Shown: piece after piece, positions 16,401-23,362 of the stretch
Position numbering within the stretch: position 1 is the stretch's first letter
Layout: every line of letters begins with the position of its first letter
Assembly: GCF_019733395.1 (NCBI RefSeq)
Contig: NZ_JAIHOO010000001.1
Span: 930,001 to 994,000 of the forward strand
Source: Lysobacter sp. BMK333-48F3
GTDB taxonomy: Bacteria > Pseudomonadota > Gammaproteobacteria > Xanthomonadales > Xanthomonadaceae
Direction of reading: 5' to 3'
DNA length: 64,000 nucleotides
The notes under the pieces: model-generated
The model's database searches: none
Told to the model about the DNA's origin: nothing
The model's input: the letters and a program-made list of their open reading frames with translations, nothing else
Position numbers and translations under genes: made by a program

Positions 16401-19367
16401 CACGATCGCATTGCCGACGCTCAACGGCGCCGACGCGGCCAGGGTCGAGGCGCCGCTGACGGTCAGCGTGCCGCTGCCGAGCGAGCTCGACTGCGCCAGC
16501 GCCAAGGTGCCGGCCTGCAGGTCGACGCCGCCGGCGAACAGGTTGGCGCCGCCCAGCGACAAGGTGCCGCTGCCGCTCTTGATCAGGCCGCTATCGCCGG
16601 CGACGGTGCCGTTCAAGCTCAGGTCGGCGCTGCCGCCCAGGTTCAGTGCGGCGCCGCTGGCGAGGTTGACCGCATTGGTCAGGGTCAATGCGGCGCCGGT
16701 GCTGGCGAGCCCGGCGTTGCCGGCGACGTTGAGCGCGCCGGTGCCGAGCGAGCTGTCGGTGCCGAGCAGCAGGTTGCCGCCGGACAAAGTCAGGCCGCCG
16801 CCGAAATTGTTCGCCCCGCCCAGGGTCAGGCTAGCGCTGCCGGCGTAGGCCAGCGCGCCGGCGCCGCCGATCGGGCCGTTGAGCGCCAACGCGTTGGCGC
16901 CGCCGATGGTCAGCGTGGTGCCGCTAGCGAGATCGACCGTGTTGCCCAGCGCTACGCCGGGCACGCCGGCGCTGAGCCCGGCGTTGCCGAGCACGCTCAG
17001 CGTGCCGCTGCCGAGGGCGAGGCTGTTGCCCACCGACAGGTTGCCGCTGGCCAGGTCGACGCCGCCGCCGAAGGTGTTGGGACCGTTGAGCGCGAGCGTG
17101 CCGGTGCCGTTGTAGCTCAGCCCGGCGCCGCCGGAGACCAGGCCGCCGAGAGCGATGTCGTTGCTGCCGCCGACCGCGAGATCGGCATTGAGCACCACCG
17201 CGTTGCCGAGGTTGACCCCGGCGCTGGCGCTGAGGCTGGACGCGCCGTTGACGGTCAGCGCGCCGAGGCCGAGCGAGGTGTTGGTGCCGACGTTGAGCCC
17301 GCCGCCGAGCAGGTTGACCCCGCCGGCGAAGCCATTGGCGCCGCCCAGGCTCAGCGTTGCCGCGCCGCTCTTGGTCAGGCCGCCGAGTCCGCCGAGGGTG
17401 CCGTTGAGGCTGAGGTTGTTGCTGCCGAGCACGCTCAGCCCGGCGTTGAGGTTGAAGTTGTTGGTCAGGCTGACCGCGGCATTCGCATCGAGGCTGCCGG
17501 CGCCGCTGACCGTGACCGCGCCGCTGCCGAGCGCGGTGTTGCTGCCGACCACCAGGGCGCCGCCGCCGAGATTGAAACCGCCGGAGAAATTGTTGTTGCC
17601 GTTGAGGGTCACGCCGGGCGCGCCGGCCAGACTGAGGCCGCCGGCGCCGTTGATGCTGCCGTTGAGGGTCAACGCGCCGCCGCCACCGCCGGCGCCGAGG
17701 TTGAGGGTGTTGTTGAGCACGATGTTGTTGGTCAGCGTCACCCCCGCCGCACCGGTCAGGCTGCCGGCGCCGTTGACGGTCAGGCTGCCGATGCCGAGCG
17801 CGCTGTTGTTGCCGACATCGATCGAACCGGCTTGCAGCACGGTGCCGCCGCTGTAGTTGTTGCTGCCGGTCAGGGCCAGGTTGCCGCTGGCGAGGGTCAG
17901 GCTGCCGGCGCCGTTGATATTGCCGCCCAGGGTCAGGCTGCCGGCGCCGTTGAGGGTCAGCGCACCGTTGAGCTGGACCTGATTGGTCAAGGTACCGGTG
18001 AAGGCGGTATTGAGCGCCGCCGGACCGCCGACCAGGAACAGGCCGGTGCCGAGCGAGCTGGCGTTGCCCAAGGTCAGGCCGCCGCCGTTGAGCGCCAGGC
18101 CGCCGCTGAAGTTGTTGCTGCCGGCCAGGGTCAGGGTGCCGGCGCCGTTCTTGATCAGGCCGCCGCTGCCGCCGACCGTACCGCCCAGGGTCAGGCTGTT
18201 GGCGCCCTGCACGATCAGGCCGCCGGTCAGGTTGACGTTCTGGGCCAGGGTCAGCCCGCCGACCGAGGCCTGGATCGCGCCGCCGTTGGCGGTCAGGGTG
18301 CCGGCGCCGAACGACAAGGCATCGTCGAAGATCGCGGTGCCGCCGTTGAGCGTCGCGCTGCCGCTGACCAGCGCGCCCTGCAGGGTCCAGGTGCCGCTGT
18401 TGACGGTCAGGTTTTCGAAATTGAGGTACTGCAGCGCCGACACCGTGCCGCTGCCGCCGCTGCCCGAGCCGGGCCCGGCGACGGTGTTCTGCAGCACCAG
18501 CGTGTCCAGGCCGCCGATGCCGGCGTCGACCGTGCCGCCGGCGGCGTAAGTCAGGAAGCTCACCGGCACCGAAGGCGTCGGAATGGTCACGCCCGGCAGC
18601 GGCACCAGTCCGCCGTTGATGCTGGACCCGGTCACCGCGACGAAGGTGTCGTTGCTCAGCGTGGTGCCGAGCGAGACGCTGCCGTTGATGGTGCCGGCAT
18701 TGACGAAGGTGTTGCCGCCGCTGGTCGGGCTGGAGAACGCGACCCGGCCGGTGATGGTGCCGGTGTTGGTGAAGTTGACGTTGCCGCCGCCGTAGATGCC
18801 GACCGCGATCGAGTTGATCGGGTCGAACAGGCCCAGCGCGGTCATGCCGATGGAGCCGGAATTGGTGATCGTGGTGGCGCCGGTGTTGGCGATCACCATC
18901 GCCGCCCCGGCCAGGCCGAAGGTGCCGTCGAAGGTGCCTTCGATGCTGCCCTGGTTGTTGACGACGACGTTGCCGCTGCCGGGCACGACCAGGTTGCCGA
19001 CCGACAGCGCCCGCGCCAGCACCAGCGAGCCGGCGGCGTTGGCGTCGATCGCGCCGAGGTTGTTGAGGGTCAGGCCGTTGCCGCCGAAGGTCATGGCCGT
19101 GCCGCCCGGCAGCGTGCTCATGATCGCGCCGGCCTGGACGGTGACGTTGAGGTTGTTGGCGTTGCTGAGGAAGCTGTTCGGGTTCGGCGGCAGCAGGATC
19201 GGCACGCCGGTGCAACTGACCACGTCGTTGTCGACCGGCGCCGCCGGCGTGCACGCGGCGTGGGCCTGGCCGGACCATAGTTGCAGCGCTAGCAGGAGCG
19301 GAATCGCCTGGGTGATGCCGAGGCTGAGCGGGTGCAGGCGAAAGCGGGCTGGTGCGCGTGCGGGCAT
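13416..19367 (-). CDS. Giant autotransporter with about eleven passenger repeats
   Basis: 1983 residues; a GGAGGA ribosome-binding site precedes ATG 19367. The signal peptide ends at about residue 38 (SGQAHA-AC). The N-terminal passenger (about 40-420) is Gly/Asn/Ser-rich. About eleven copies of an 88-residue autotransporter-associated repeat follow, each with a GTLTLSGANNFGGGV core and a short beta-helix continuation. The C-terminal barrel starts near residue 1680 (SGETYASLASAQRYN). The barrel ends near LGLRLGW and is followed by about 27 Ala/Pro/Arg residues, which is unusual because barrels normally end in an aromatic recognised by the Bam machinery. No protease or lipase motif is seen in the passenger; an adhesin or biofilm role is likely but inferred. 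Confidence 0.93.
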   Translation of the reverse strand: MPARAPARFRLHPLSLGITQAIPLLLALQLWSGQAHAACTPAAPVDNDVVSCTGVPILLPPNPNSFLSNANNLNVTVQAGAIMSTLPGGTAMTFGGNGLTLNNLGAIDANAAGSLVLARALSVGNLVVPGSGNVVVNNQGSIEGTFDGTFGLAGAAMVIANTGATTITNSGSIGMTALGLFDPINSIAVGIYGGGNVNFTNTGTITGRVAFSSPTSGGNTFVNAGTINGSVSLGTTLSNDTFVAVTGSSINGGLVPLPGVTIPTPSVPVSFLTYAAGGTVDAGIGGLDTLVLQNTVAGPGSGSGGSGTVSALQYLNFENLTVNSGTWTLQGALVSGSATLNGGTAIFDDALSFGAGTLTANGGAIQASVGGLTLAQNVNLTGGLIVQGANSLTLGGTVGGSGGLIKNGAGTLTLAGSNNFSGGLALNGGGLTLGNASSLGTGLFLVGGPAALNTAFTGTLTNQVQLNGALTLNGAGSLTLGGNINGAGSLTLASGNLALTGSNNYSGGTVLQAGSIDVGNNSALGIGSLTVNGAGSLTGAAGVTLTNNIVLNNTLNLGAGGGGGALTLNGSINGAGGLSLAGAPGVTLNGNNNFSGGFNLGGGALVVGSNTALGSGAVTVSGAGSLDANAAVSLTNNFNLNAGLSVLGSNNLSLNGTLGGLGGLTKSGAATLSLGGANGFAGGVNLLGGGLNVGTNTSLGLGALTVNGASSLSASAGVNLGNAVVLNADLAVGGSNDIALGGLVSGGAGLSYNGTGTLALNGPNTFGGGVDLASGNLSVGNSLALGSGTLSVLGNAGLSAGVPGVALGNTVDLASGTTLTIGGANALALNGPIGGAGALAYAGSASLTLGGANNFGGGLTLSGGNLLLGTDSSLGTGALNVAGNAGLASTGAALTLTNAVNLASGAALNLGGSADLSLNGTVAGDSGLIKSGSGTLSLGGANLFAGGVDLQAGTLALAQSSSLGSGTLTVSGASTLAASAPLSVGNAIVLNAGLSIAGSNDLTLSGAIGGSGGLSFNGPSTLTLSGANAFGGGVALGGGTLAVGDDLALGSGSLNVGGSAQLSATGAGIELANAVNLGAGTTLAVVGSNDLALDGTIGGAGELAMNGTGTLSLSAANNFGGGVALNSGALAVGDSLALGTGALAVGGDAGLSASAAGVTLGNAISLASGAELAIAGSNDLGLSGTIGGAGSLAYSGSGTLTLSGANNFGGGVNLSAGTLAIGSNTALGTGTLAVSGNASLSAAIAGLNVANAVDVAAGTALDVTGSNPLNLSGTISGSGTLIKSGPAMLTLSGSLVGFGGGLSLQGGALAVANPIVAGFTSAAGTSASFSAGNDRLSATGAVAGAVDLGGGDDRYYSSLALLSGLTGSIAAGAGSDTFAVGGGGQGTLPAASLSGFEQLDVASGGTLVLAAASTANFVDSSIAGNLVLDGSLTGNAAVLAGGALVGDGALTGALTLGGTLAPSGLAGATGAAGGSASVGASLNVASLSMAAGGVLQVRQNGAGATDSVIVAGTANLSGGQVVAIPLAGSYAPVTDYRIVDAGAINGAFAGVVQNALPFLDASLIVIGNDVFLRLSEHDAGGTGIRFNQFPGLSDNQQAVADALQAIADANSGQLPTLIAAARGLSAAQAPRAFDTLSGETYASLASAQRYNAEQLQRGVTRQLDLVRDLGVEDERSLGTLWATGYGGRAEFDGDGLAGIDNRLAGVLFGLEGSPGEAFRFGGHIGLAHSRLETERRDDRIDGDQFNVGIHWLYAPGGFWTQGALGYSYASYDAEREIAVGTFNARSDAHFSGDGAYAVLEAGWRWDGGSVRVEPLLGVYYHKFESIRLRERGAGDADLAVAAASYDATTAGIGVRLSMAPGQGRRWQPTADLRYLHDLQDDAPFARNAFVGANVPDFGVRGFVAERNRWNVGLGLNYRISRYGSGFVEYRGDIGSDDRAHSLNLGLRLGWGGAPATAMARPAPVATASVAPSPAAAPGRVPRR
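15420..18350 (-). repeat. About eleven tandem 264-bp repeats inside the giant autotransporter
   Basis: The motif for (S/A)NNF(S/G)GG recurs at about 264-bp spacing (88 codons) from near 18110 down to near 15470. The copies are diverged rather than identical. The array could gain or lose units and is a place where short-read assemblies may be wrong. Confidence 0.85.
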
Positions 19368-19852
19368 ATCCGTTCCTCCATTTTACGGACGGACACGGAC
19401 GGGACGGCCGAAGGACGAGGACCTTCGTGGGGGAGACGCCGCGCCCGTGTCAGCAAATCGCCGGGTCGCGCCCGGCCGGGACTGACAACGACCGAATCGA
19501 ATACTAAAGCGAATCGACTGCGTATCGACGACGGGGATTGCGCTGGTTGTTGCGTGCCGCCAGGTCGCTGGACCCGAATGCGGTTGGATCGCGATCGGAG
19601 AAGGGAGGCACCTCGCGCGGACGGCTGGGCGTCGCCGCAGTGTATTCGCCGTGCGCGCGGACGAACTCACCGACGCTCACCGGGCCTGCACGCGGATTTC
19701 ACGCCGATGCCGCGGTTCGCCGTGCACGGGATCCGTGGTGGCTTCTTCGTCGGCGCATGGAGGGCGAAACGAAAGACCCGGACGCTCGCGCGTCCGGGTC
19801 TTCGCTGTCGCTGCAGAGTCGTTCGGATCGGCTCGGGCCGAGCCGGCGCCGA
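19368..19852. other. Gene-free stretch between the autotransporter and ohr
   Basis: Apart from the hairpin at 19773-19802, nothing is recognised. Open frames crossing it on both strands are shadows with no family features. It must contain the autotransporter promoter, but no convincing -35/-10 pair is visible. Confidence 0.6.
19773..19802 (-). terminator. Hairpin downstream of ohr
   Basis: AAGACCCGGACG (19773-19784) pairs perfectly with CGTCCGGGTCTT (19791-19802) around a 6-nt loop, 50 bp past the ohr stop. On the minus strand it is followed by a short T-rich stretch (TTCGTTTCG). It probably terminates ohr. Confidence 0.75.
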
Positions 19853-20278
19853 TCAGACCAGGGTCAGGGTCACGTCGATGTTGCCGCGGGTCGCGTTCGA
19901 GTACGGGCAGACCACGTGGGCCTTTTCGATCAGCGCCTGCGCCTGTTCGCGCGGCAGGCCCGGCAGCGAGATCTTCAGCTCGGCCTGGATGCCGAAACCG
20001 GTCGGCAGCGGGCCGATGCCGACGCTGCCGTCGATCGCGGCGTCGGCCGGGAAGGCGATCTTCTCGCGGCCGGCGACGAACTTCATCGCGCCCATGAAGC
20101 AGGCCGAGTAGCCGGCGGCGAACAACTGCTCGGGATTGGTGCCGGCGCCGCCGGCGCCGCCGAGCTCGCGCGGGGTGCTCAGCTGCACTTCCAGTGCGTT
20201 GTCGGAGGAGACGGCGCGGCCGTCGCGGCCGCCGGTGACGTGAGCGTGGGCGGTGTAGAGAACGGTGTCGAGGGACAT
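19853..20278 (-). CDS. ohr: Organic hydroperoxide resistance protein (OsmC/Ohr family)
   Basis: 141 residues, the usual length. It has the two redox cysteines of Ohr, Cys60 (GYSACFMGA) and Cys124 ([13 protein letters not shown]), and the active-site arginine region GGRDGRAVS. Ohr is a thiol-dependent peroxidase that reduces organic and lipid hydroperoxides, with electrons from lipoylated enzymes. The regulator gene ohrR lies immediately upstream on the same strand, 154 bp away, and an ATAGCGCGCTAT palindrome sits between them, so ohr should have its own OhrR-controlled promoter. Confidence 0.96.
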   Translation of the reverse strand: MSLDTVLYTAHAHVTGGRDGRAVSSDNALEVQLSTPRELGGAGGAGTNPEQLFAAGYSACFMGAMKFVAGREKIAFPADAAIDGSVGIGPLPTGFGIQAELKISLPGLPREQAQALIEKAHVVCPYSNATRGNIDVTLTLV

Positions 20279-20350
20279 GGCGGAATTCCTTGGATCGGGA
20301 TGAGTGGGAGGGAGCGGTGGTGCCGACGGTGAATCTATGCTTCGCTATCT

Positions 20351-20364
20351 AATAGCGCGCTATT
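20351..20364. promoter_or_regulatory. Putative OhrR operator ahead of ohr
   Basis: AATAGCGCGCTATT, a perfect palindrome 73 bp upstream of the ohr start. The same ATAGCGCGCTAT core recurs ahead of ohrR at 20916. It is AT-rich on the ohr side, as a promoter would be. Confidence 0.8.
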
Positions 20365-20432
20365 TTTTAGCTGGAACTACTGTTTTTTGCAGATTCGGAG
20401 AGCAGGAACGGGTAAGGGAACGCGGTAGCGGG

Positions 20433-20900
20433 TCAGGCATGGCGCAGAAGGCTGCCGCGCAGGCTTTCCAGTTGCGCCTTGAGCACGGTCAGCTGCTCCA
20501 GGCTGCAGTCTTCGACCGCACAGGACACGCCGTTGGGCACGCCCTGCGCCTTGGTCTTGAGCGCGCGGCCCTGCTTGGTCAGCTCGATCACCACCTGGCG
20601 CTCGTCGCTGGCGGAGCGGGTGCGGGTCAGCAGGCCGGCGGTCTCCAGGCGCTTGAGCAACGGAGTCAGGGTGGCCGAATCCAGGAACAGGCGCTCGCCG
20701 ATCTCCGAGACGGTCACGCCGTCGCGCTCCCACAGCACCATCATCGCCAGGTACTGCGGATAGGTCAGGCCGAGCTTGCCGAGCAGCCCGCGGTAGACCT
20801 TGTTCAGCGCCAGCCCGGTCGAGTACAGGGCGAAGCAGAGCTGATCGTCGAGCAGCAGGCTCGAACGCGGCGGCTTGGCGGTGGCGGGTGAGGTCTTCAT
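20433..20900 (-). CDS. ohrR: OhrR, MarR-family organic peroxide sensor and repressor
   Basis: 155 residues. It has a MarR winged helix: [17 protein letters not shown], then the recognition helix [20 protein letters not shown] and wing [13 protein letters not shown]. The peroxide-sensing Cys22 lies in [13 protein letters not shown], as in the Xanthomonas and Bacillus proteins. A further Cys126 and Cys131 in the C-terminal part (VSCAVEDCS) could be the resolving cysteine of the two-Cys type. It presumably represses itself and ohr through the two matching palindromes and is released when Cys22 is oxidised by organic peroxide. Confidence 0.95.
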   Translation of the reverse strand: MKTSPATAKPPRSSLLLDDQLCFALYSTGLALNKVYRGLLGKLGLTYPQYLAMMVLWERDGVTVSEIGERLFLDSATLTPLLKRLETAGLLTRTRSASDERQVVIELTKQGRALKTKAQGVPNGVSCAVEDCSLEQLTVLKAQLESLRGSLLRHA

Positions 20901-20915
20901 GGGCTCGCAATTTAC

Positions 20916-20927
20916 ATAGCGCGCTAT
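20916..20927. promoter_or_regulatory. Putative OhrR operator ahead of ohrR
   Basis: ATAGCGCGCTAT, a perfect 12-bp palindrome 16 bp upstream of the ohrR ATG, identical in its core to the site ahead of ohr. Its position over the ribosome-binding and promoter region fits autorepression. Confidence 0.8.
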
Positions 20928-21034
20928 TCAATAGCAAGCGCCTGATGCGAACCGGAGCGGGCCGCAGCGTTCCACGATCGGGGCGAATCCGTCTGCGCGC
21001 CCTGGCGGTCGGGCGGAACAGGGACGACGAAATA

Positions 21035-21077
21035 GGGACGGAAAGGGGTTAAGTCTTCGGCTTAACCCCCTCCGTCC
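21035..21077. repeat. Long imperfect palindrome, REP-like
   Basis: GGGACGG-AAA-GGGGTTAAG faces CTTAACCCC-CT-CCGTCCC across a TCTTCGG loop. The foot GGGACGGA and GGGGTTAAG stem resemble palindromic units that go with REP-associated transposases in Xanthomonadaceae, from memory. No such transposase is in the window. Confidence 0.6.
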
Positions 21078-21190
21078 CCATGCAGGTACCCATGCAGGTA
21101 CTGCGACGCGTCTCGCGCATCGCGCGCCTGCGCCGGCGGACCGCGGCGGCGCCACTTCCCGCGCGACGCATCGCGCTGCACTATCGGCCG

Positions 21191-22285
21191 ATGCGCACGC
21201 TCATCCTATCGATCGCGGCCGCTACGCTCGCCGCCTGCTCCACGCCGTCCTCCCGCAATGCAGCCGCCCCCTCTTCCGGCCGCGACGCGGCGGTCGCGGC
21301 GCTGATGCACGACTACGCCGGCCGGTTGCCCGGCGCCAGCGTGCTGGTGCTGCATGAGGGCCGTCCCTTGTTGCGGCGCGGCTACGGCCTGGCCGATCTC
21401 GAGACCGGCGCTGCGGCGACGCCGGACACCCACTACCGCCTGGCCTCGATCAGCAAGCAGTTCACCGCCGCCGCGGTGCTGTTGCTGATCCAGGACGGCA
21501 AGCTGGGCCTGGACGATCCGGTCAAGCGCTGGCTGCCGAGCCTGCCGCCGGCCTGCGATGCGATCACGATCCGCCAGGTACTGAGCCACACCTCGGGCCT
21601 GATCGATTACGAAGACGTCATGCCGCCCGGTCGCTACGACGACGGCGAACGGCAGATGCGCGATGCCGACGTGTTGCAGGTGCTGGAGAGTCAGGACCGG
21701 ACCTACTTCGCTCCCGGCCAGGGCTACCGCTACAGCAACAGCGGCTATGCCCTGCTCGCCCTGATCGTCGAAAAGGCTTCCGGCCAGGGTTACGCCGTAT
21801 TTCTGCGCGACCGCATCTTTCTGCCGCTGGGCATGCGCGAGGCGGTCGCCTACGAGCGCGGCGTGTCGGAAGTGGCGCAGCGCGCCTACGGCTACAGCCT
21901 CGAACAAGGGCGGTGGCGCCGCACCGACCAGAGCCCGACCAGCGCCGTTCTCGGCGACGGCGGCATCTATGCCTCGATCGACGACCTGGCCAAGTGGGAC
22001 GCGGCGCTGTACGACGACCGCCTGCTCAGCGCGGCCTCGCGCCAGTTGGCGTTCGCGCCGCACACGCCGACCGACCAGGCCGAGGTCGAGTACGGCTACG
22101 GCTGGCGCATCACCGGCGAGACCCTGTGGCATTCCGGCGAATCGATCGGCTTCCGCAACGTATTCGTGCGCTGGCCGCAGCGCCGGCTCAGCGTCGCGGT
22201 GCTGAGCAACCGCAACGATCCCGAACCCTACCGGCTGGCGCTGAAGATCGCCGAGTTGTACCTGCCCGGCGCGCCGATCCATTAG
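21191..22285 (+). CDS. Lipoprotein serine hydrolase of the beta-lactamase/S12 peptidase family
   Basis: 364 residues from ATG 21191. It has a short lipoprotein signal, lipobox LAAC with Cys16. The penicillin-recognising fold shows SISK (Ser86, Lys89), the tyrosine motif YSNSGYALL and, in place of KTG, HSGES. This is the S12 group (DD-peptidases, esterases, class C-like) rather than a true beta-lactamase. The open frame goes up to 21080, but the lipobox signal fixes the start at 21191. It stands alone on the plus strand, next to a second member of the same family at 23301. Substrate not determinable. Confidence 0.9.
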   Translation: MRTLILSIAAATLAACSTPSSRNAAAPSSGRDAAVAALMHDYAGRLPGASVLVLHEGRPLLRRGYGLADLETGAAATPDTHYRLASISKQFTAAAVLLLIQDGKLGLDDPVKRWLPSLPPACDAITIRQVLSHTSGLIDYEDVMPPGRYDDGERQMRDADVLQVLESQDRTYFAPGQGYRYSNSGYALLALIVEKASGQGYAVFLRDRIFLPLGMREAVAYERGVSEVAQRAYGYSLEQGRWRRTDQSPTSAVLGDGGIYASIDDLAKWDAALYDDRLLSAASRQLAFAPHTPTDQAEVEYGYGWRITGETLWHSGESIGFRNVFVRWPQRRLSVAVLSNRNDPEPYRLALKIAELYLPGAPIH

Positions 22286-22302
22286 CGTTCGATCACCAGG
22301 CA

Positions 22303-22548
22303 ACCGGGCTTCGTAAGCATGCGTGGCATCGCACCACTTCGGCTGTCGCGGCTCACGCCGCTCCTACACAAAGCCGCCTCCCCTTGTAGGAGCGGCGTAA
22401 GCCGCGACAGCCGCAGCGAGGTACGCGAGCAAAGCCGGCCGAAGCCTGATCCGCGAGCGATCGGCAACCAAACAACCGGAAAGCCGGGCTTCGGGAACGT
22501 ACGTGGTATCGCACCGCTTCGGTTGTCGCGGCTTACGCCGCTCCTACA
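22303..22548. repeat. Two 65-bp direct repeats with embedded GTAGGAGCGGC palindromes
   Basis: The block ACCGGGCTTCG..CGTGG.ATCGCACC.CTTCGG.TGTCGCGGCT.ACGCCGCTCCTACA occurs at about 22303-22368 and 22483-22548, with an inverse copy of the 24-bp repeat (22385-22408) between them. This fills most of the gap between two genes. Confidence 0.75.
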
Positions 22549-22576
22549 AAGAGCCGCCGCTCCTACAGCCGGTCCG

Positions 22577-23362
22577 TTACCGCACCGGAAAATCGTACGC
22601 GGTCTGCGGGGTCGGTTCGGGGCGGTAGGTGTAGTGCCACCATTCCAGCGGGTAGTTCTCGAAGCCTTCGGCGGCCATGGCCTGGCGCAGGCGCTCCCGA
22701 TTGGCGCGTTGCTCGGGGCTCGCCTCCGGCGACTCGGTATTCGCCGCCGGATCGAAGAAGTCGAAGCCGGTGCCCATGTCCAGGGGCGCGTAACGCCCGT
22801 CGCGCGGCGCGAGCAGGGTCAGGTCCACGGTCGCGCCGCGGCTGTGGCCGGAGGTCGGCGAGATGTAGGCGCCCAGCAGCGCGCTCTTGTCCAGGTGCGG
22901 GTAGTACTCGGATTTTCCGCTCTGGTCGTCGGGATCGCCGGCCCAGGCGACGAAATCGCGCACCGCCCGCACCGGCCGGTAGCAGTCGTAGACGCGCAGG
23001 CGCAGCCCTTGCGCGCGCAAGCCGCGCTCGACCCGCGCCAGGGCCTGCGCGGCGCGTTCGTGCAGATAGCAGGCCGGCGCCTCGTAGCCGGCGACCGGAC
23101 GGCCGACGAAGTTGTCGCTGCCGGCGTAGCGGATGTCCAGCGACAGGTCGGGCGCCAGGCGACGGATCTCGACCATGCCGGCCTCGGCCGCGCGCTTCGC
23201 CGGCGACACCGTCGGCGCCACGGCCGCATCTGCCGTCCGCTGCGCCTGCGGCGAACGCACCGCGGCGACGCAGCCGATCAGCACCAGCAGGGCGCAGGCC
23301 TCAACCGCAATCGCCGATACGCGCGAACGCCAGGTCCTCGTAGTCGTAGCTGAAGTCCGCAT
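22577..23362 (-). CDS. D-Ala-D-Ala dipeptidase (VanX/DdpX type, M15D), probable lipoprotein
   Basis: 261 residues. It has the VanX active-site set: His173 and Asp180 in SGHSRGATVDLTL, Glu240 and His243 in EWWHY, plus the Arg region YDCYRPVRA. These are zinc dipeptidases cleaving D-alanyl-D-alanine. The N-terminus carries a hydrophobic segment ending LVLIGC, a good lipobox with Cys31, so the mature protein is probably membrane-anchored in the periplasm. The start at 23362 overlaps the end of the preceding hydrolase gene by 62 bp. It likely feeds D-Ala from murein peptides to the cell rather than giving vancomycin resistance. Confidence 0.92.
   Translation of the reverse strand: MRTSATTTRTWRSRVSAIAVEACALLVLIGCVAAVRSPQAQRTADAAVAPTVSPAKRAAEAGMVEIRRLAPDLSLDIRYAGSDNFVGRPVAGYEAPACYLHERAAQALARVERGLRAQGLRLRVYDCYRPVRAVRDFVAWAGDPDDQSGKSEYYPHLDKSALLGAYISPTSGHSRGATVDLTLLAPRDGRYAPLDMGTGFDFFDPAANTESPEASPEQRANRERLRQAMAAEGFENYPLEWWHYTYRPEPTPQTAYDFPVR

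Noticed and set aside
13548..19280. Several plus-strand frames (for example 13548-15458 and 17832-19280)
   Set aside because: They run opposite the repeat-rich autotransporter and mirror its repeats; the minus strand has a signal peptide, repeats and barrel.
21191..22285. True class C beta-lactamase (also considered for 23301-24881)
   Set aside because: The third motif is HSG/HTG instead of KTG and the overall layout is that of S12 peptidases/esterases; resistance cannot be claimed.
22286..22576. Repeats considered as a CRISPR array
   Set aside because: Copies occur in both orientations with irregular spacing and no unique spacers of constant length, and no cas gene is present.
22577..23362. 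Vancomycin-resistance vanX
   Set aside because: No vanH, vanA or vanRS genes; context is wall-peptide catabolism in a Gram-negative.
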